Source: JAGPCK01 sp964535575
GTDB lineage: Bacteria; Bacteroidota; Bacteroidia; UKL13-3
Length of the DNA: 64,000 bases
Direction: 5' to 3'
Assembly (NCBI GenBank): GCA_964535575.1
Contig: CAZHTC010000001.1
Coordinates: 124,001-188,000 of the forward strand
A model generated the notes under the pieces. The model did not search any database and was not told where the DNA came from. It saw nothing but the letters and a program-made list of their open reading frames with translations. The translations under genes were made by a program, and so were the position numbers. Shown piece after piece: positions 18,422 through 26,235 of the stretch. Each line of letters starts with the position of its first letter. Within the stretch, counting starts at the first letter, position 1.

Positions 18422-18625
18422 ATGAAAAATAACGAGATAGTTGAATTGTCGTCAAAAGAGTTGATGACAAAATTAAAAGACGAAAAAGCACGACTGGCAA
18501 AGATGACGTTTAACCACACCGTGGCTCCCATCGAAAACCCAAGCCAGATCAAAGCAACAAAGGTTACCATAGCCCGCCTTCTCACCGAAATGAGAAAAAG
18601 GCAACTGGAAGGAATAAATAAGTAA
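18422..18625 (+). CDS. rpmC: 50S ribosomal protein uL29
   Basis: A 67-residue two-helix protein (ELSSKELMTKLKDEKARLAKM, then KATKVTIARLLTEMRKRQ). It sits at the tunnel exit beside uL23. Unusually for this window the start is preceded by AAGGAG at a good spacing (TAAGGAGAAGCTCAGC before ATG), next to the rplP stop. Confidence 0.95.
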   Translation: MKNNEIVELSSKELMTKLKDEKARLAKMTFNHTVAPIENPSQIKATKVTIARLLTEMRKRQLEGINK

Positions 18626-18628
18626 GAA

Positions 18629-18892
18629 ATGGAAGCTGCAGAAAGAAATACACGTAAAGAAATCATCGGAAAAGTGGTGAGCAACAAAATGGATAAAACC
18701 ATCACCGTTTCTGTTGAACGTAAGGTAAAACACCCCAAATACGGAAAGTTTGTAAAGAAAACTTCCAAGTTTAAAGCTCATGACGAAAAAAACGAATGCA
18801 ACATCAATGATGTGGTGCGCGTAATGGAAACTCGTCCGCTGAGTAAAGATAAAAGATGGCGTTTGGTTGAAATAGTAGAAAGGGCTAAGTAA
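18629..18892 (+). CDS. rpsQ: 30S ribosomal protein uS17
   Basis: An 87-residue OB-fold protein with GKVVSNKMDKTITVSVERKVKHPKYGKFVKK split by its loops, diagnostic of uS17. It binds the 5' domain of 16S rRNA early in assembly. It starts 3 bases after rpmC and its stop is one base before the rplN ATG. Confidence 0.96.
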   Translation: MEAAERNTRKEIIGKVVSNKMDKTITVSVERKVKHPKYGKFVKKTSKFKAHDEKNECNINDVVRVMETRPLSKDKRWRLVEIVERAK

Positions 18893-18893
18893 C

Positions 18894-19262
18894 ATGATAC
18901 AACAGGAAAGCAGACTGAAAGTAGCTGATAACAGCGGAGCAAGAGAAGTTCTTTGTATCCGAGTGTTGGGCGGAACCGCCAAGCGTTATGCTTCAATCGG
19001 TGATAAAATTGTGGTAACCGTAAAAGATGCCCTTCCTTCGGGAGGCATTAAAAAAGGAACCGTTTCAAAAGCAGTAATTGTGCGCACCAAGAAAGAAGTT
19101 CGCAGAGCAGATGGATCATATATCCGTTTTGACGATAATTCATGTGTTTTACTTAATGCTTCTGATGAGCCCAGAGCTACCCGTATCTTCGGACCGGTAG
19201 CCAGGGAATTAAGAGAAAAGCAGTTTATGAAAATTGTTTCATTAGCACCGGAGGTACTTTAA
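18894..19262 (+). CDS. rplN: 50S ribosomal protein uL14
   Basis: The 122-residue protein has MIQQESRLKVADNSGAREV and IFGPVARELREKQFMKIVSLAPEVL, canonical for uL14 in length and ends. It forms intersubunit bridges and is the docking site of the silencing factor RsfS. It is the first gene of the classical spc order. Confidence 0.97.
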   Translation: MIQQESRLKVADNSGAREVLCIRVLGGTAKRYASIGDKIVVTVKDALPSGGIKKGTVSKAVIVRTKKEVRRADGSYIRFDDNSCVLLNASDEPRATRIFGPVARELREKQFMKIVSLAPEVL

Positions 19263-19264
19263 TT

Positions 19265-19603
19265 ATGCAAAGAAAATTTAACAAGCAGCCTAAGCTGCAT
19301 ATCAAAAAAGGCGACACCGTTCAGGTAATAAGTGGCGACAGCAAGGGCCAAAAAGGTCGTGTACTTGCCGTTTTCACCAAAACCCTTCGTGCAACTGTTG
19401 AAGGCCTTAATATTGTAAAACGTCATACCAAACCAAATGCACAGAATCCTAATGGAGGTATTCTGGAAAAAGAGGCCCCTATTCACATCTCCAATCTTAA
19501 AGTGATCGGAAATGATGGTAAGCCAACCCGCATTGGTCGTAAAGCTGACGAAAACGGAAAATTAGTTAGATACGCTAAAACTACAGGGGAGGTAATTAAG
19601 TAA
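19265..19603 (+). CDS. rplX: 50S ribosomal protein uL24
   Basis: The 112-residue KOW-domain protein (HIKKGDTVQVISGDSKGQKGRV) is an initiator of 50S assembly. Its stop overlaps the rplE start (TAATG, one base shared), suggesting translational coupling. Confidence 0.96.
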   Translation: MQRKFNKQPKLHIKKGDTVQVISGDSKGQKGRVLAVFTKTLRATVEGLNIVKRHTKPNAQNPNGGILEKEAPIHISNLKVIGNDGKPTRIGRKADENGKLVRYAKTTGEVIK

Positions 19604-20157
19604 TGAATACGCCCAGACTTAAAGAAAAATACGTAAAATCAGTTGTTCCTGCACTGAAAGAAAAATTCGGTTACAAAAATGTAATGCAGGTTCCACGTTT
19701 AACCAAAATATGCCTGAATCAGGGCGTAGGTGCTGCAGTAGCTGATAAAAAACTGGTAGAGGTTGCCGTAGGAGAAATGACTCTTATTGCCGGACAAAAA
19801 GCTGTTCCTACCAAATCAAGAAAAGACATTTCAAACTTTAAACTAAGGGCGAATATGCCTATTGGTACCCGCGTAACTTTACGTGGTGATAAAATGTATG
19901 AATTTCTTGACCGTTTAATCTCTGTTGCCCTGCCGCGTGTACGCGATTTTAACGGGGTAAATGATAAAGGATTTGATGGCCGCGGTAACTACACCTTAGG
20001 TGTAACCGAGCAAATCATTTTCCCTGAGATTAATATTGACAAAGTAAGCCGCATTCAGGGAATGGACATCACGTTTGTAACTGATGCCCCTACTGATGAA
20101 GAGTGCTTGTCACTACTTAAAGAATTCGGAGTTCCTTTTAAAAATCAAAATAAGTAA
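19603..20157 (+). CDS. rplE: 50S ribosomal protein uL5
   Basis: The 184-residue protein shows MQVPRLTKICLNQGVG, TLRGDKMYEFLDRLI and GRGNYTLGVTEQIIFPEI, all standard for uL5. It binds 5S rRNA with uL18 and touches the P-site tRNA. The ATG at 19603 shares its A with the rplX stop. Confidence 0.97.
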   Translation: MNTPRLKEKYVKSVVPALKEKFGYKNVMQVPRLTKICLNQGVGAAVADKKLVEVAVGEMTLIAGQKAVPTKSRKDISNFKLRANMPIGTRVTLRGDKMYEFLDRLISVALPRVRDFNGVNDKGFDGRGNYTLGVTEQIIFPEINIDKVSRIQGMDITFVTDAPTDEECLSLLKEFGVPFKNQNK

Positions 20158-20163
20158 GCACAA

Positions 20164-20433
20164 ATGGCAAAAGAATCAATTAAAGCCAGACAGGTAAAAA
20201 GAGAGAAACTGGTAGCAAGGTTTGCAGAAAAAAGAGCAGCCCTTAAAGAAGCCGGTGACTGGAATGGTTTACAAAAACTTCCACGCAACTCTTCACCCGT
20301 TCGCCTCAGAAACCGTTGCAAACTTTCAGGCCGTCCGCGCGGATATATCCGTGATTTCGGTCTTTGCCGTAACATGTTTCGCGAAATGGCATCCATGGGC
20401 AAAATTCCTGGCGTAACTAAAGCCAGTTGGTAA
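20164..20433 (+). CDS. rpsN: 30S ribosomal protein uS14 (zinc-free form)
   Basis: The 89-residue protein has SSPVRLRNRCKLSGRPRGYIRDFGLCR and MASMGKIPGVTKASW. It is the long form without the two CxxC zinc pairs: only two isolated cysteines remain in the region. It lies at the decoding-head interface. An unusually long gap (83 bases) separates it from rpsH. Confidence 0.96.
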   Translation: MAKESIKARQVKREKLVARFAEKRAALKEAGDWNGLQKLPRNSSPVRLRNRCKLSGRPRGYIRDFGLCRNMFREMASMGKIPGVTKASW

Positions 20434-20516
20434 TTTAAATTAATAAACAACGCTTGCCGGAAAGAGTTATTCCAAATGGCTTACTACCGGGCAGCTTAAA
20501 CAACACATAACAGAAA
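20434..20516 (+). other. 83-base spacer between rpsN and rpsH with imperfect inverted repeat
   Basis: This is the longest spacer between adjacent genes from rpsL to rplQ. It has GCTTGCCGG (from 20453) and CCGGGCAGC (from 20486), which can pair with bulges around a ~25-base interior. It lies directly upstream of rpsH. In E. coli the S8 protein represses the spc operon by binding a 16S-like mRNA site; whether this spacer is such a site cannot be decided by eye. Confidence 0.35.
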
Positions 20517-20915
20517 ATGACAGATCCGATTTCAGATTATCTCACCCGAGTGAGAAATGCAATCAAAGCAAATCATCGCATTGTGGAAATTCCATCTTCC
20601 AAACTGAAGAAAGAAATTACCCGCGTGCTTTTTGAAAAAGGTTACATCCTCAATTTTAAATTCGAAGATGTTCCCAATCATCAGGGCATTATTAAAATAG
20701 CCCTCAAGTACCATCCGGTTACAAAAACTCCGGCCATCCGCACCATGAAAAGAATAAGCCGCCCCGGCTTACGTAATTACACCGGTGTAGATACCATGCC
20801 GAGAGTAATTAACGGATTGGGTATTGCCATTTTGAGTACATCTAAAGGTGTAATGACCGATAAAGAGGCACGCTCAAACAATGTAGGTGGCGAGGTTTTA
20901 TGTTATGTATATTAA
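20517..20915 (+). CDS. rpsH: 30S ribosomal protein uS8
   Basis: The 132-residue protein begins MTDPISDYLTRVRNAIKANH and ends ARSNNVGGEVLCYVY, the standard uS8 ends. It is a primary binder of the 16S central domain and, in E. coli, the translational repressor of the spc operon. The spacer before it may matter for regulation. Confidence 0.97.
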   Translation: MTDPISDYLTRVRNAIKANHRIVEIPSSKLKKEITRVLFEKGYILNFKFEDVPNHQGIIKIALKYHPVTKTPAIRTMKRISRPGLRNYTGVDTMPRVINGLGIAILSTSKGVMTDKEARSNNVGGEVLCYVY

Positions 20916-20930
20916 TAGGGAGGTAAAAGT

Positions 20931-21482
20931 ATGTCACGTATAGGAAAATTACCCGTTACCGTTCCTTCAGGAGTTGAAGTAAAAACAACCCCCACCTCTG
21001 TTACCGTTAAAGGTCCAAAAGGTGAACTGAAGCAAACCATTGATCCGGATATTAAATTAGAAGTTGATAACGGACTATTAACCGTTACCCGCCCTACCGA
21101 CAGCAAACGTCACAAGGCATTACACGGATTATACCGTTCGCTTATCAATAATATGGTTACCGGAGTTACTCAGGGATATCAATTAAAGCAAGAACTGGTG
21201 GGTGTAGGTTACAAAGCCAGCACCGATGGTCAGATTCTTGACTTAACCCTCGGCTATTCCCACCATATTTATATGGAAGTACCTAAGGAAGTTAAAGTGA
21301 AAGCTGAAACCGAAAAAGGTAAAAACCCAATTATCACCCTCGAGAGTGCTGACAAGCAGTTAATCGGACAGGTTGCTGCCAAAATCAGATCCCTGCGTAA
21401 GCCTGAGCCATACAAAGGAAAAGGTATCAAGTTTGTAAACGAACAATTGAGAAGAAAAGCTGGTAAATCGGCTGGTAAATAA
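20931..21482 (+). CDS. rplF: 50S ribosomal protein uL6
   Basis: The 183-residue protein has two uL6 repeats (SRIGKLPVTVPSGVEV; then the second domain) and the signature EPYKGKGIKFVNEQLRRKAGK. It lies near the factor-binding site. GGGAGG precedes the ATG, one of few clear Shine-Dalgarno sequences in this window. Confidence 0.97.
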   Translation: MSRIGKLPVTVPSGVEVKTTPTSVTVKGPKGELKQTIDPDIKLEVDNGLLTVTRPTDSKRHKALHGLYRSLINNMVTGVTQGYQLKQELVGVGYKASTDGQILDLTLGYSHHIYMEVPKEVKVKAETEKGKNPIITLESADKQLIGQVAAKIRSLRKPEPYKGKGIKFVNEQLRRKAGKSAGK

Positions 21483-21490
21483 GTAAGCGT

Positions 21491-21838
21491 ATGAGCAACG
21501 TAAAAACGGAAAGAAGAATAAAAATAAAAAAGAGAATCAGAAGCCGCATTTTTGGCACTGCCGAAAAACCTAGGTTATCTGTATTCCGCAGCAATAAAGA
21601 TATCTATGCGCAAATCATAGATGACGTGAAAGGTACTACGCTGGCCTCTGCTTCGTCAAAAAGCCTGAAGGATAAAATTACCAAATCCGACAAAGCCGCT
21701 TTAGTAGGAAAACAAATTGCCGAAAAAGCTCGCGAAGCCGGAGTTGAAACCGTAATTTTTGATCGTAATGGTTACCTGTATCACGGTCGTGTTAAATGCC
21801 TGGCCGATGGTGCACGCGAAGGAGGTCTTAAATTCTAA
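21491..21838 (+). CDS. rplR: 50S ribosomal protein uL18
   Basis: The 115-residue protein has RIKKRIRSRIFGTAEKPRLSVFRSN and the C-terminal DRNGYLYHGRVKCLADGAREGGLKF. uL18 carries 5S rRNA into the large subunit with uL5. Position between rplF and rpsE is standard. Confidence 0.97.
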   Translation: MSNVKTERRIKIKKRIRSRIFGTAEKPRLSVFRSNKDIYAQIIDDVKGTTLASASSKSLKDKITKSDKAALVGKQIAEKAREAGVETVIFDRNGYLYHGRVKCLADGAREGGLKF

Positions 21839-21849
21839 TTGCAAACAGT

Positions 21850-22368
21850 ATGTCAACAGCTAATATAAAAAGAGTAAAATCAAGCGATATCGAACTTAAG
21901 GAACGGGTTGTAAGCATTAAGCGTGTAGCCAAAGTTACCAAAGGTGGTCGTACATTCAGCTTCTCAGCCATTGTGGTTGTAGGCGATGGAAAAGGCATTG
22001 TAGGTTACGGATTGGGTAAAGCCAGCGAGGTTACCGATGCCATTACCAAAGGAATTGATGATGCAAAAAAATCATTGATTAAAGTTCCGATTATTAACGG
22101 AACCGTACCTCACGAAATGATTGGTAAATTTTGCGGTGGTAATGTATTCCTTAAACCAGCATCGCACGGAACCGGAGTAATTGCCGGTGGTGCTATGCGT
22201 GCTGTTTTGGAAAGTGCCGGTATTACTGACGTGCTTGCTAAATCAAAAGGCTCATCAAACCCGCACAACGTGGTTAAAGCAACTATTGATGCCTTAGTAA
22301 ATATGCGCGATGCATTTACTGTAGCTCAACACCGCGGATTAGGATTAAAGAAAGTTTTTAATGGTTAA
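21850..22368 (+). CDS. rpsE: 30S ribosomal protein uS5
   Basis: The 172-residue protein contains the double-stranded RNA-binding fold (LKERVVSIKRVAKVTKGGRTF) and GTGVIAGGAMRAVLESAGI. It affects decoding fidelity and lines the mRNA entry channel. The loop region KVTKGGRTFSF is intact (site of spectinomycin-resistance changes in other species). Its stop is 4 bases from the preferred rpmD start. Confidence 0.97.
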   Translation: MSTANIKRVKSSDIELKERVVSIKRVAKVTKGGRTFSFSAIVVVGDGKGIVGYGLGKASEVTDAITKGIDDAKKSLIKVPIINGTVPHEMIGKFCGGNVFLKPASHGTGVIAGGAMRAVLESAGITDVLAKSKGSSNPHNVVKATIDALVNMRDAFTVAQHRGLGLKKVFNG

Positions 22369-22372
22369 TACA

Positions 22373-22552
22373 ATGTCGAAGATCAAAATTACACAGCTAA
22401 AAAGCACCATCGATCGCAGCGAAAACCAGAAGAGAACAGTGAGAGCTCTTGGTTTAACCAAGGTGAATCAATGCGTGGAACTGGAAGCCACTCCCCAGAT
22501 ATTAGGAATGGTAAACAAGGTAAGTCACTTATTGAAAGTTGAAAATATTTAA
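22373..22552 (+). CDS. rpmD: 50S ribosomal protein uL30
   Basis: From the ATG at 22373 the product has 59 residues (MSKIKITQLKSTIDR, then ALGLTKVNQCVELEATPQILGMVNKV), the normal uL30 length. A second ATG at 22361 is in frame but lies inside rpsE and would add MVNT, so the later start is preferred. Confidence 0.93.
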   Translation: MSKIKITQLKSTIDRSENQKRTVRALGLTKVNQCVELEATPQILGMVNKVSHLLKVENI

Positions 22553-22557
22553 TCATT

Positions 22558-23004
22558 ATGGATTTAAGCAATCTTAAACCCGCAGAAGGTTCAACCAAAA
22601 AAAGAAAAAGAATTGGTCGTGGTCAGGGTTCTGGCCACGGTGGAACTTCAACACGCGGACATAAAGGTGCCGGCTCGCGCTCAGGTACTAAAAATAAAGC
22701 CGGATTTGAAGGTGGTCAGATGCCTTTACAAAGACGTGTTCCCAAGTTTGGCTTTAAGAGCCTGAACCGGGTAGAATACGTAGGTGTAAACCTCGACACT
22801 ATTCAGAAAATTGCCGATGAAGCAAAAATTACCAAATTTGATCATGCTGTATTTCAAAAACACGGTATTGTATCTAAAAATGATTTGGTAAAAATATTAG
22901 GCCGCGGAGAATTGAAAGCTAAAGTTGAAATAAGCGCACATGCTTTTTCTGCTGCTGCAATCAAAGCTGTTGAAGCTGCCGGTGGAACTGCTAACAAAAT
23001 TTAA
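22558..23004 (+). CDS. rplO: 50S ribosomal protein uL15
   Basis: The 148-residue protein has the Gly/Arg-rich N terminus (GRGQGSGHGGTSTRGHKGAGSR divided over its loops), PLQRRVPKFGFKS, and the C-terminal globular domain ending VEAAGGTANKI. uL15 binds late in 50S assembly. secY follows after 23 bases. Confidence 0.97.
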   Translation: MDLSNLKPAEGSTKKRKRIGRGQGSGHGGTSTRGHKGAGSRSGTKNKAGFEGGQMPLQRRVPKFGFKSLNRVEYVGVNLDTIQKIADEAKITKFDHAVFQKHGIVSKNDLVKILGRGELKAKVEISAHAFSAAAIKAVEAAGGTANKI

Positions 23005-23027
23005 ACTTTTTTGACAGAGAAAAGTAA

Positions 23028-24386
23028 ATGAAGCGATTCATAGAAACCATACGAAACATTTTCCGCATAGAGGACCTTAGAGTTCGCCTGCTGAATACCC
23101 TTTGGTTATTGGTAATTTACCGTATCGGAACCTATGTGGTTCTGCCAGGTATCGACCCTAATCAACTTCAGCAATTAAACCAGCAGTCTAAAGACGGAAT
23201 TTTAGGAATCATCAACATGTTTGCGGGTGGTGCATTTGCCCGTGGTTCTATTTTCGCGTTGGGTATTATGCCCTACATTTCTGCTTCCATTGTGGTGCAG
23301 TTGCTCACTATGGCTATTCCATCATTCCAGAAAATGCAGAAAGACGGAGAAGACGGACGCAGAAAAATTAATCAGCTTACCCGTTACCTCACCATTATTA
23401 TCACCGCAGTTCAGTCGTTTGGTTATTTAATTAACCTGAAGAATGAAAGCCCTAGTGCTATTCTGTCGGTTACCAATCCTGAAATGATTTCGAATTTTAC
23501 CTTTATGTTTACCTCTATAGTAATTCTTACCTGCAGCACGGTATTTATCATGTGGCTGGGTGAGCGCATTACCGATAAAGGTTTGGGTAACGGAATTTCG
23601 CTTATCATCATGGTAGGTATTATCGCCCGCCTTCCTTTCTCGTTTATTGCCGAATTAAATTCAAGAATTAACGAAGCAGGCGGAGGCCCGGTAGTATTCC
23701 TTATCGAACTGGTTGCCCTGCTTGGAGTAATAACCCTGGTAATTTTATTGGTTCAGGGAACCCGCAAAATTCCGGTGCAGTACGCCAAACGCATTGAAGG
23801 AAACCGCCAGTATGGAGGAGTTCGTCAGTACATTCCGTTAAAAGTAAATCAGGCCGGAGTAATGCCCATCATTTTTGCCCAGGCATTAATGTTTATTCCG
23901 TCATCCATAGCACAGTTTTTCCCTAACGAAAGTGTGCAGGGCTTTGTAGGCGCATTTGTAGATTATACCTCCTTTTGGTACAATTTTACCTTTGCCGTAC
24001 TCATTATCCTGTTCACCTATTTCTATACAGCCATTTCACTGAACACCGTGAACATAGCTGACGACATGAAACGTAATAACGGCTTTATTCCAGGAATAAA
24101 ACCCGGAAAACCCACAGCCGACTTTATTGACGCCATTATGTCGAAAATTACTTTACCCGGAGCTTTATTCCTTTCATTAATCGCCATATTACCAGCTATT
24201 GCCGTATTGTTTAATATCAATAGCCAGTTTGCCCAGTTTTACGGAGGCACCTCGCTGCTTATTTTGGTTGGGGTAGTACTTGATACCCTGCAGCAGATTG
24301 AAAGCCACCTGCTAATGAGGCACTATGATGGTTTAATGAAAAGCGGCAGAATAAGAGGCCGGCAAACAACAGCAGGAGCTGCATAA
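23028..24386 (+). CDS. secY: Preprotein translocase channel subunit SecY
   Basis: The 452-residue protein has ten hydrophobic segments and SecY landmarks: GIMPYISASIVVQLL in TM2, ERITDKGLGNGISLIIMVGI, the cytoplasmic loop GGVRQYIPLKVNQAGVMPIIFAQ, and DDMKRNNGFIPGIKPGKPT. It forms the protein-conducting channel with SecE (near 48.8 kb) and SecG (near 61.5 kb), both encoded in this window. Confidence 0.97.
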   Translation: MKRFIETIRNIFRIEDLRVRLLNTLWLLVIYRIGTYVVLPGIDPNQLQQLNQQSKDGILGIINMFAGGAFARGSIFALGIMPYISASIVVQLLTMAIPSFQKMQKDGEDGRRKINQLTRYLTIIITAVQSFGYLINLKNESPSAILSVTNPEMISNFTFMFTSIVILTCSTVFIMWLGERITDKGLGNGISLIIMVGIIARLPFSFIAELNSRINEAGGGPVVFLIELVALLGVITLVILLVQGTRKIPVQYAKRIEGNRQYGGVRQYIPLKVNQAGVMPIIFAQALMFIPSSIAQFFPNESVQGFVGAFVDYTSFWYNFTFAVLIILFTYFYTAISLNTVNIADDMKRNNGFIPGIKPGKPTADFIDAIMSKITLPGALFLSLIAILPAIAVLFNINSQFAQFYGGTSLLILVGVVLDTLQQIESHLLMRHYDGLMKSGRIRGRQTTAGAA

Positions 24387-24389
24387 GTA

Positions 24390-24421
24390 TTTGATTAATT
24401 GAAAAGAATAGAGTAATTTCG
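24390..24421 (+). promoter_or_regulatory. Candidate internal promoter before infA
   Basis: TTTG at 24390-24393, a 20-base spacer, then TAATTTCG at 24414-24421, one mismatch from the -7 consensus. The following bases GCAGCCC resemble the GCAGTCC found at the tRNA/tuf and rpsU promoters. It would give infA-rpmJ-rpsM-rpsK-rpsD-rpoA-rplQ a second transcription start. Confidence 0.5.
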
Positions 24422-24437
24422 CAGCCCATTTGAAAAG

Positions 24438-24656
24438 ATGTCGAAACAGGCACTGATAAAACAAGATGGAACTATCACTGAAGCATTATCTAATGCAATG
24501 TTCAGGGTGCAACTGGAGAATGGTCATGAGATCATTTGCCATATCTCCGGTAAAATGCGCATGAACTACATTAAGATTCTGCCCGGTGACAAGGTTTCAG
24601 TTGAAATGTCGCCCTACGACCTCTCGAAAGGAAGAATAACGTACCGTTACAAATAA
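24438..24656 (+). CDS. infA: Translation initiation factor IF-1
   Basis: The 72-residue OB-fold protein contains EALSNAMFRVQLENGHEIICHISGKMRMNYI (split by strand turns) and PGDKVSVEMSPYDLSKGRITYRYK. IF-1 blocks the A site during initiation. Its position after secY and before rpmJ is standard; a likely promoter lies in the gap after secY. Confidence 0.97.
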   Translation: MSKQALIKQDGTITEALSNAMFRVQLENGHEIICHISGKMRMNYIKILPGDKVSVEMSPYDLSKGRITYRYK

Positions 24657-24663
24657 TTGAGCA

Positions 24664-24780
24664 ATGAAAGTAAGAGCATCAATCAAAAAGCGTAGTGCCG
24701 ACTGCAAAGTAGTAAGGCGCAATGGCAAGCTTTACGTAATTAACAAAAAGAATCCTAAGTTTAAACAAAGACAAGGTTAA
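24664..24780 (+). CDS. rpmJ: 50S ribosomal protein bL36 (zinc-free form)
   Basis: An ATG at 24664 opens a 38-codon frame ending TAA at 24778-24780, encoding MKVRASIKKRSADCKVVRRN and then GKLYVINKKNPKFKQRQG. This is bL36 in size and sequence. The classical CxxC...C...H zinc set is reduced to one cysteine, the form that does not depend on zinc. It lies between infA and rpsM, as in most bacteria. Confidence 0.96.
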   Translation: MKVRASIKKRSADCKVVRRNGKLYVINKKNPKFKQRQG

Positions 24781-24783
24781 GAT

Positions 24784-25161
24784 ATGGCACGTATATCAGG
24801 TATTGACTTACCAAAGAACAAACGAGGTGTAATAGGCCTCACCTACATTTACGGAATAGGCCCGTCTACGGCTGCCAAAATTCTTGATGGTGCAGGAATC
24901 TCTCAGGACAAAAAAGTGAGCGAATGGAATGATGACGAATTATCGACCATACGTAAAACCATTACCGATGGAATTACGGTTGAGGGTGAACTTCGTTCAG
25001 AAAAACAACTTAACATTAAGCGATTAATGGATATTGGCTGCTACCGTGGCCTGCGCCACAGAAAAGGTTTACCGGTAAGAGGTCAGCGTACCCGCACCAA
25101 CTCACGTACCCGTAAAGGAAAACGTAAAACGGTTGCAGGAAAGAAAAAAGTTACTAAGTAA
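24784..25161 (+). CDS. rpsM: 30S ribosomal protein uS13
   Basis: The 125-residue protein has MARISGIDLPKNKRGVIGLTYIYGIG and the C-terminal GLPVRGQRTRTNSRTRKG, canonical uS13. It contacts the P-site tRNA and bridges to uL5. It begins 3 bases after rpmJ. Confidence 0.97.
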   Translation: MARISGIDLPKNKRGVIGLTYIYGIGPSTAAKILDGAGISQDKKVSEWNDDELSTIRKTITDGITVEGELRSEKQLNIKRLMDIGCYRGLRHRKGLPVRGQRTRTNSRTRKGKRKTVAGKKKVTK

Positions 25162-25183
25162 TTAATTGAATAATCGAAATTAG

Positions 25184-25579
25184 ATGGCATCACCTAATAG
25201 CAAAAAGGTTACAAAAAAACGTGTGGTTCACGTGGAAACTGTTGGTCAGGTTCACATCACCGCCTCGTTTAATAATATTATTATCTCCGTTACCAATTCA
25301 ACGGGACAGGTTATTTCATGGGCTTCTGCCGGTAAAATGGGTTTCAGAGGTTCAAAGAAAAACACTCCATACGCAGCAGGCTTAGCCGCCTCCGAGTGTG
25401 CTAAAGTTGCTTTCGATCTTGGCCTTCGCAAAGTAGAAGTTTTTGTTAAAGGTCCGGGTTCGGGCAGAGAATCTGCCATCCGCACCCTTGCCATTGCAGG
25501 CCTGGAAGTAACATCCATTCGCGACATTACCCCGTTGCCTCACAACGGCTGCCGCCCTCCTAAGAAAAGAAGAGTTTAA
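25184..25579 (+). CDS. rpsK: 30S ribosomal protein uS11
   Basis: The 131-residue protein shows GQVHITASFNNIIISVTN, GKMGFRGSKKNTPYAA and the C-terminal ITPLPHNGCRPPKKRRV; NG in the last motif is the site converted to isoaspartate in E. coli. uS11 forms part of the 30S platform. Confidence 0.97.
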   Translation: MASPNSKKVTKKRVVHVETVGQVHITASFNNIIISVTNSTGQVISWASAGKMGFRGSKKNTPYAAGLAASECAKVAFDLGLRKVEVFVKGPGSGRESAIRTLAIAGLEVTSIRDITPLPHNGCRPPKKRRV

Positions 25580-25602
25580 CGAACAAAAATTACAAGCATA
25601 AC

Positions 25603-26208
25603 ATGGCAAGATATATTGGCCCTAAATCAAAAATAGCAAGACGCTTCAAAGAGCCCATCTTTGGTCCGGATAAAGCGATGGAGAAAAGAAATTACCCTCC
25701 GGGACAACACGGACAAATGCGTAAAAGAGCCAAACTTTCAGAATACGCAGTTCAGCTTTACGAAAAACAGAAAGCAAAATATACTTACGGTCTCCTCGAA
25801 CGTCAGTTTGCAAAAACATTTCATAAAGCTGCCGTAATGAAAGGAATTACCGGTGAAAACCTCCTGAAATTACTCGAAGCACGTTTGGATAATGCCGTTT
25901 ACCGTTTAGGTGTGGCCAATACACGCAGTGCAGCCCGTCAGTTGGTTTCGCATCGCCATATCACTGTAAATGGTGAAGTGGTAAATATTCCTTCTTACCA
26001 GTTGAAACCGGGTGATGTGATTGCCGTTCGCGAAAAATCAAAATCACTCGAAACCATTACTGAATCCCTGAGCCACCGCAGCAATAAATTCTCGTGGTTT
26101 GAGTGGGATGCCTCTAATTATAAAGGAACTTTCCTTGCTTACCCCGACAGGGAGCAAATACCCGAGAATATCAAAGAACAACTCATTGTTGAATTGTACT
26201 CTAAGTAA
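25603..26208 (+). CDS. rpsD: 30S ribosomal protein uS4
   Basis: The 201-residue protein has MARYIGPKSKIARRF, the S4 RNA-binding domain (LLEARLDNAVYRLGVANTRSAARQLVSHRHI) and the C-terminal EQLIVELYSK. The N terminus lacks the full Cys zinc cluster. uS4 starts 16S assembly and in E. coli represses the alpha operon. Confidence 0.97.
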   Translation: MARYIGPKSKIARRFKEPIFGPDKAMEKRNYPPGQHGQMRKRAKLSEYAVQLYEKQKAKYTYGLLERQFAKTFHKAAVMKGITGENLLKLLEARLDNAVYRLGVANTRSAARQLVSHRHITVNGEVVNIPSYQLKPGDVIAVREKSKSLETITESLSHRSNKFSWFEWDASNYKGTFLAYPDREQIPENIKEQLIVELYSK

Positions 26209-26235
26209 TAAGCAAATAATAATACAAACAATAAC

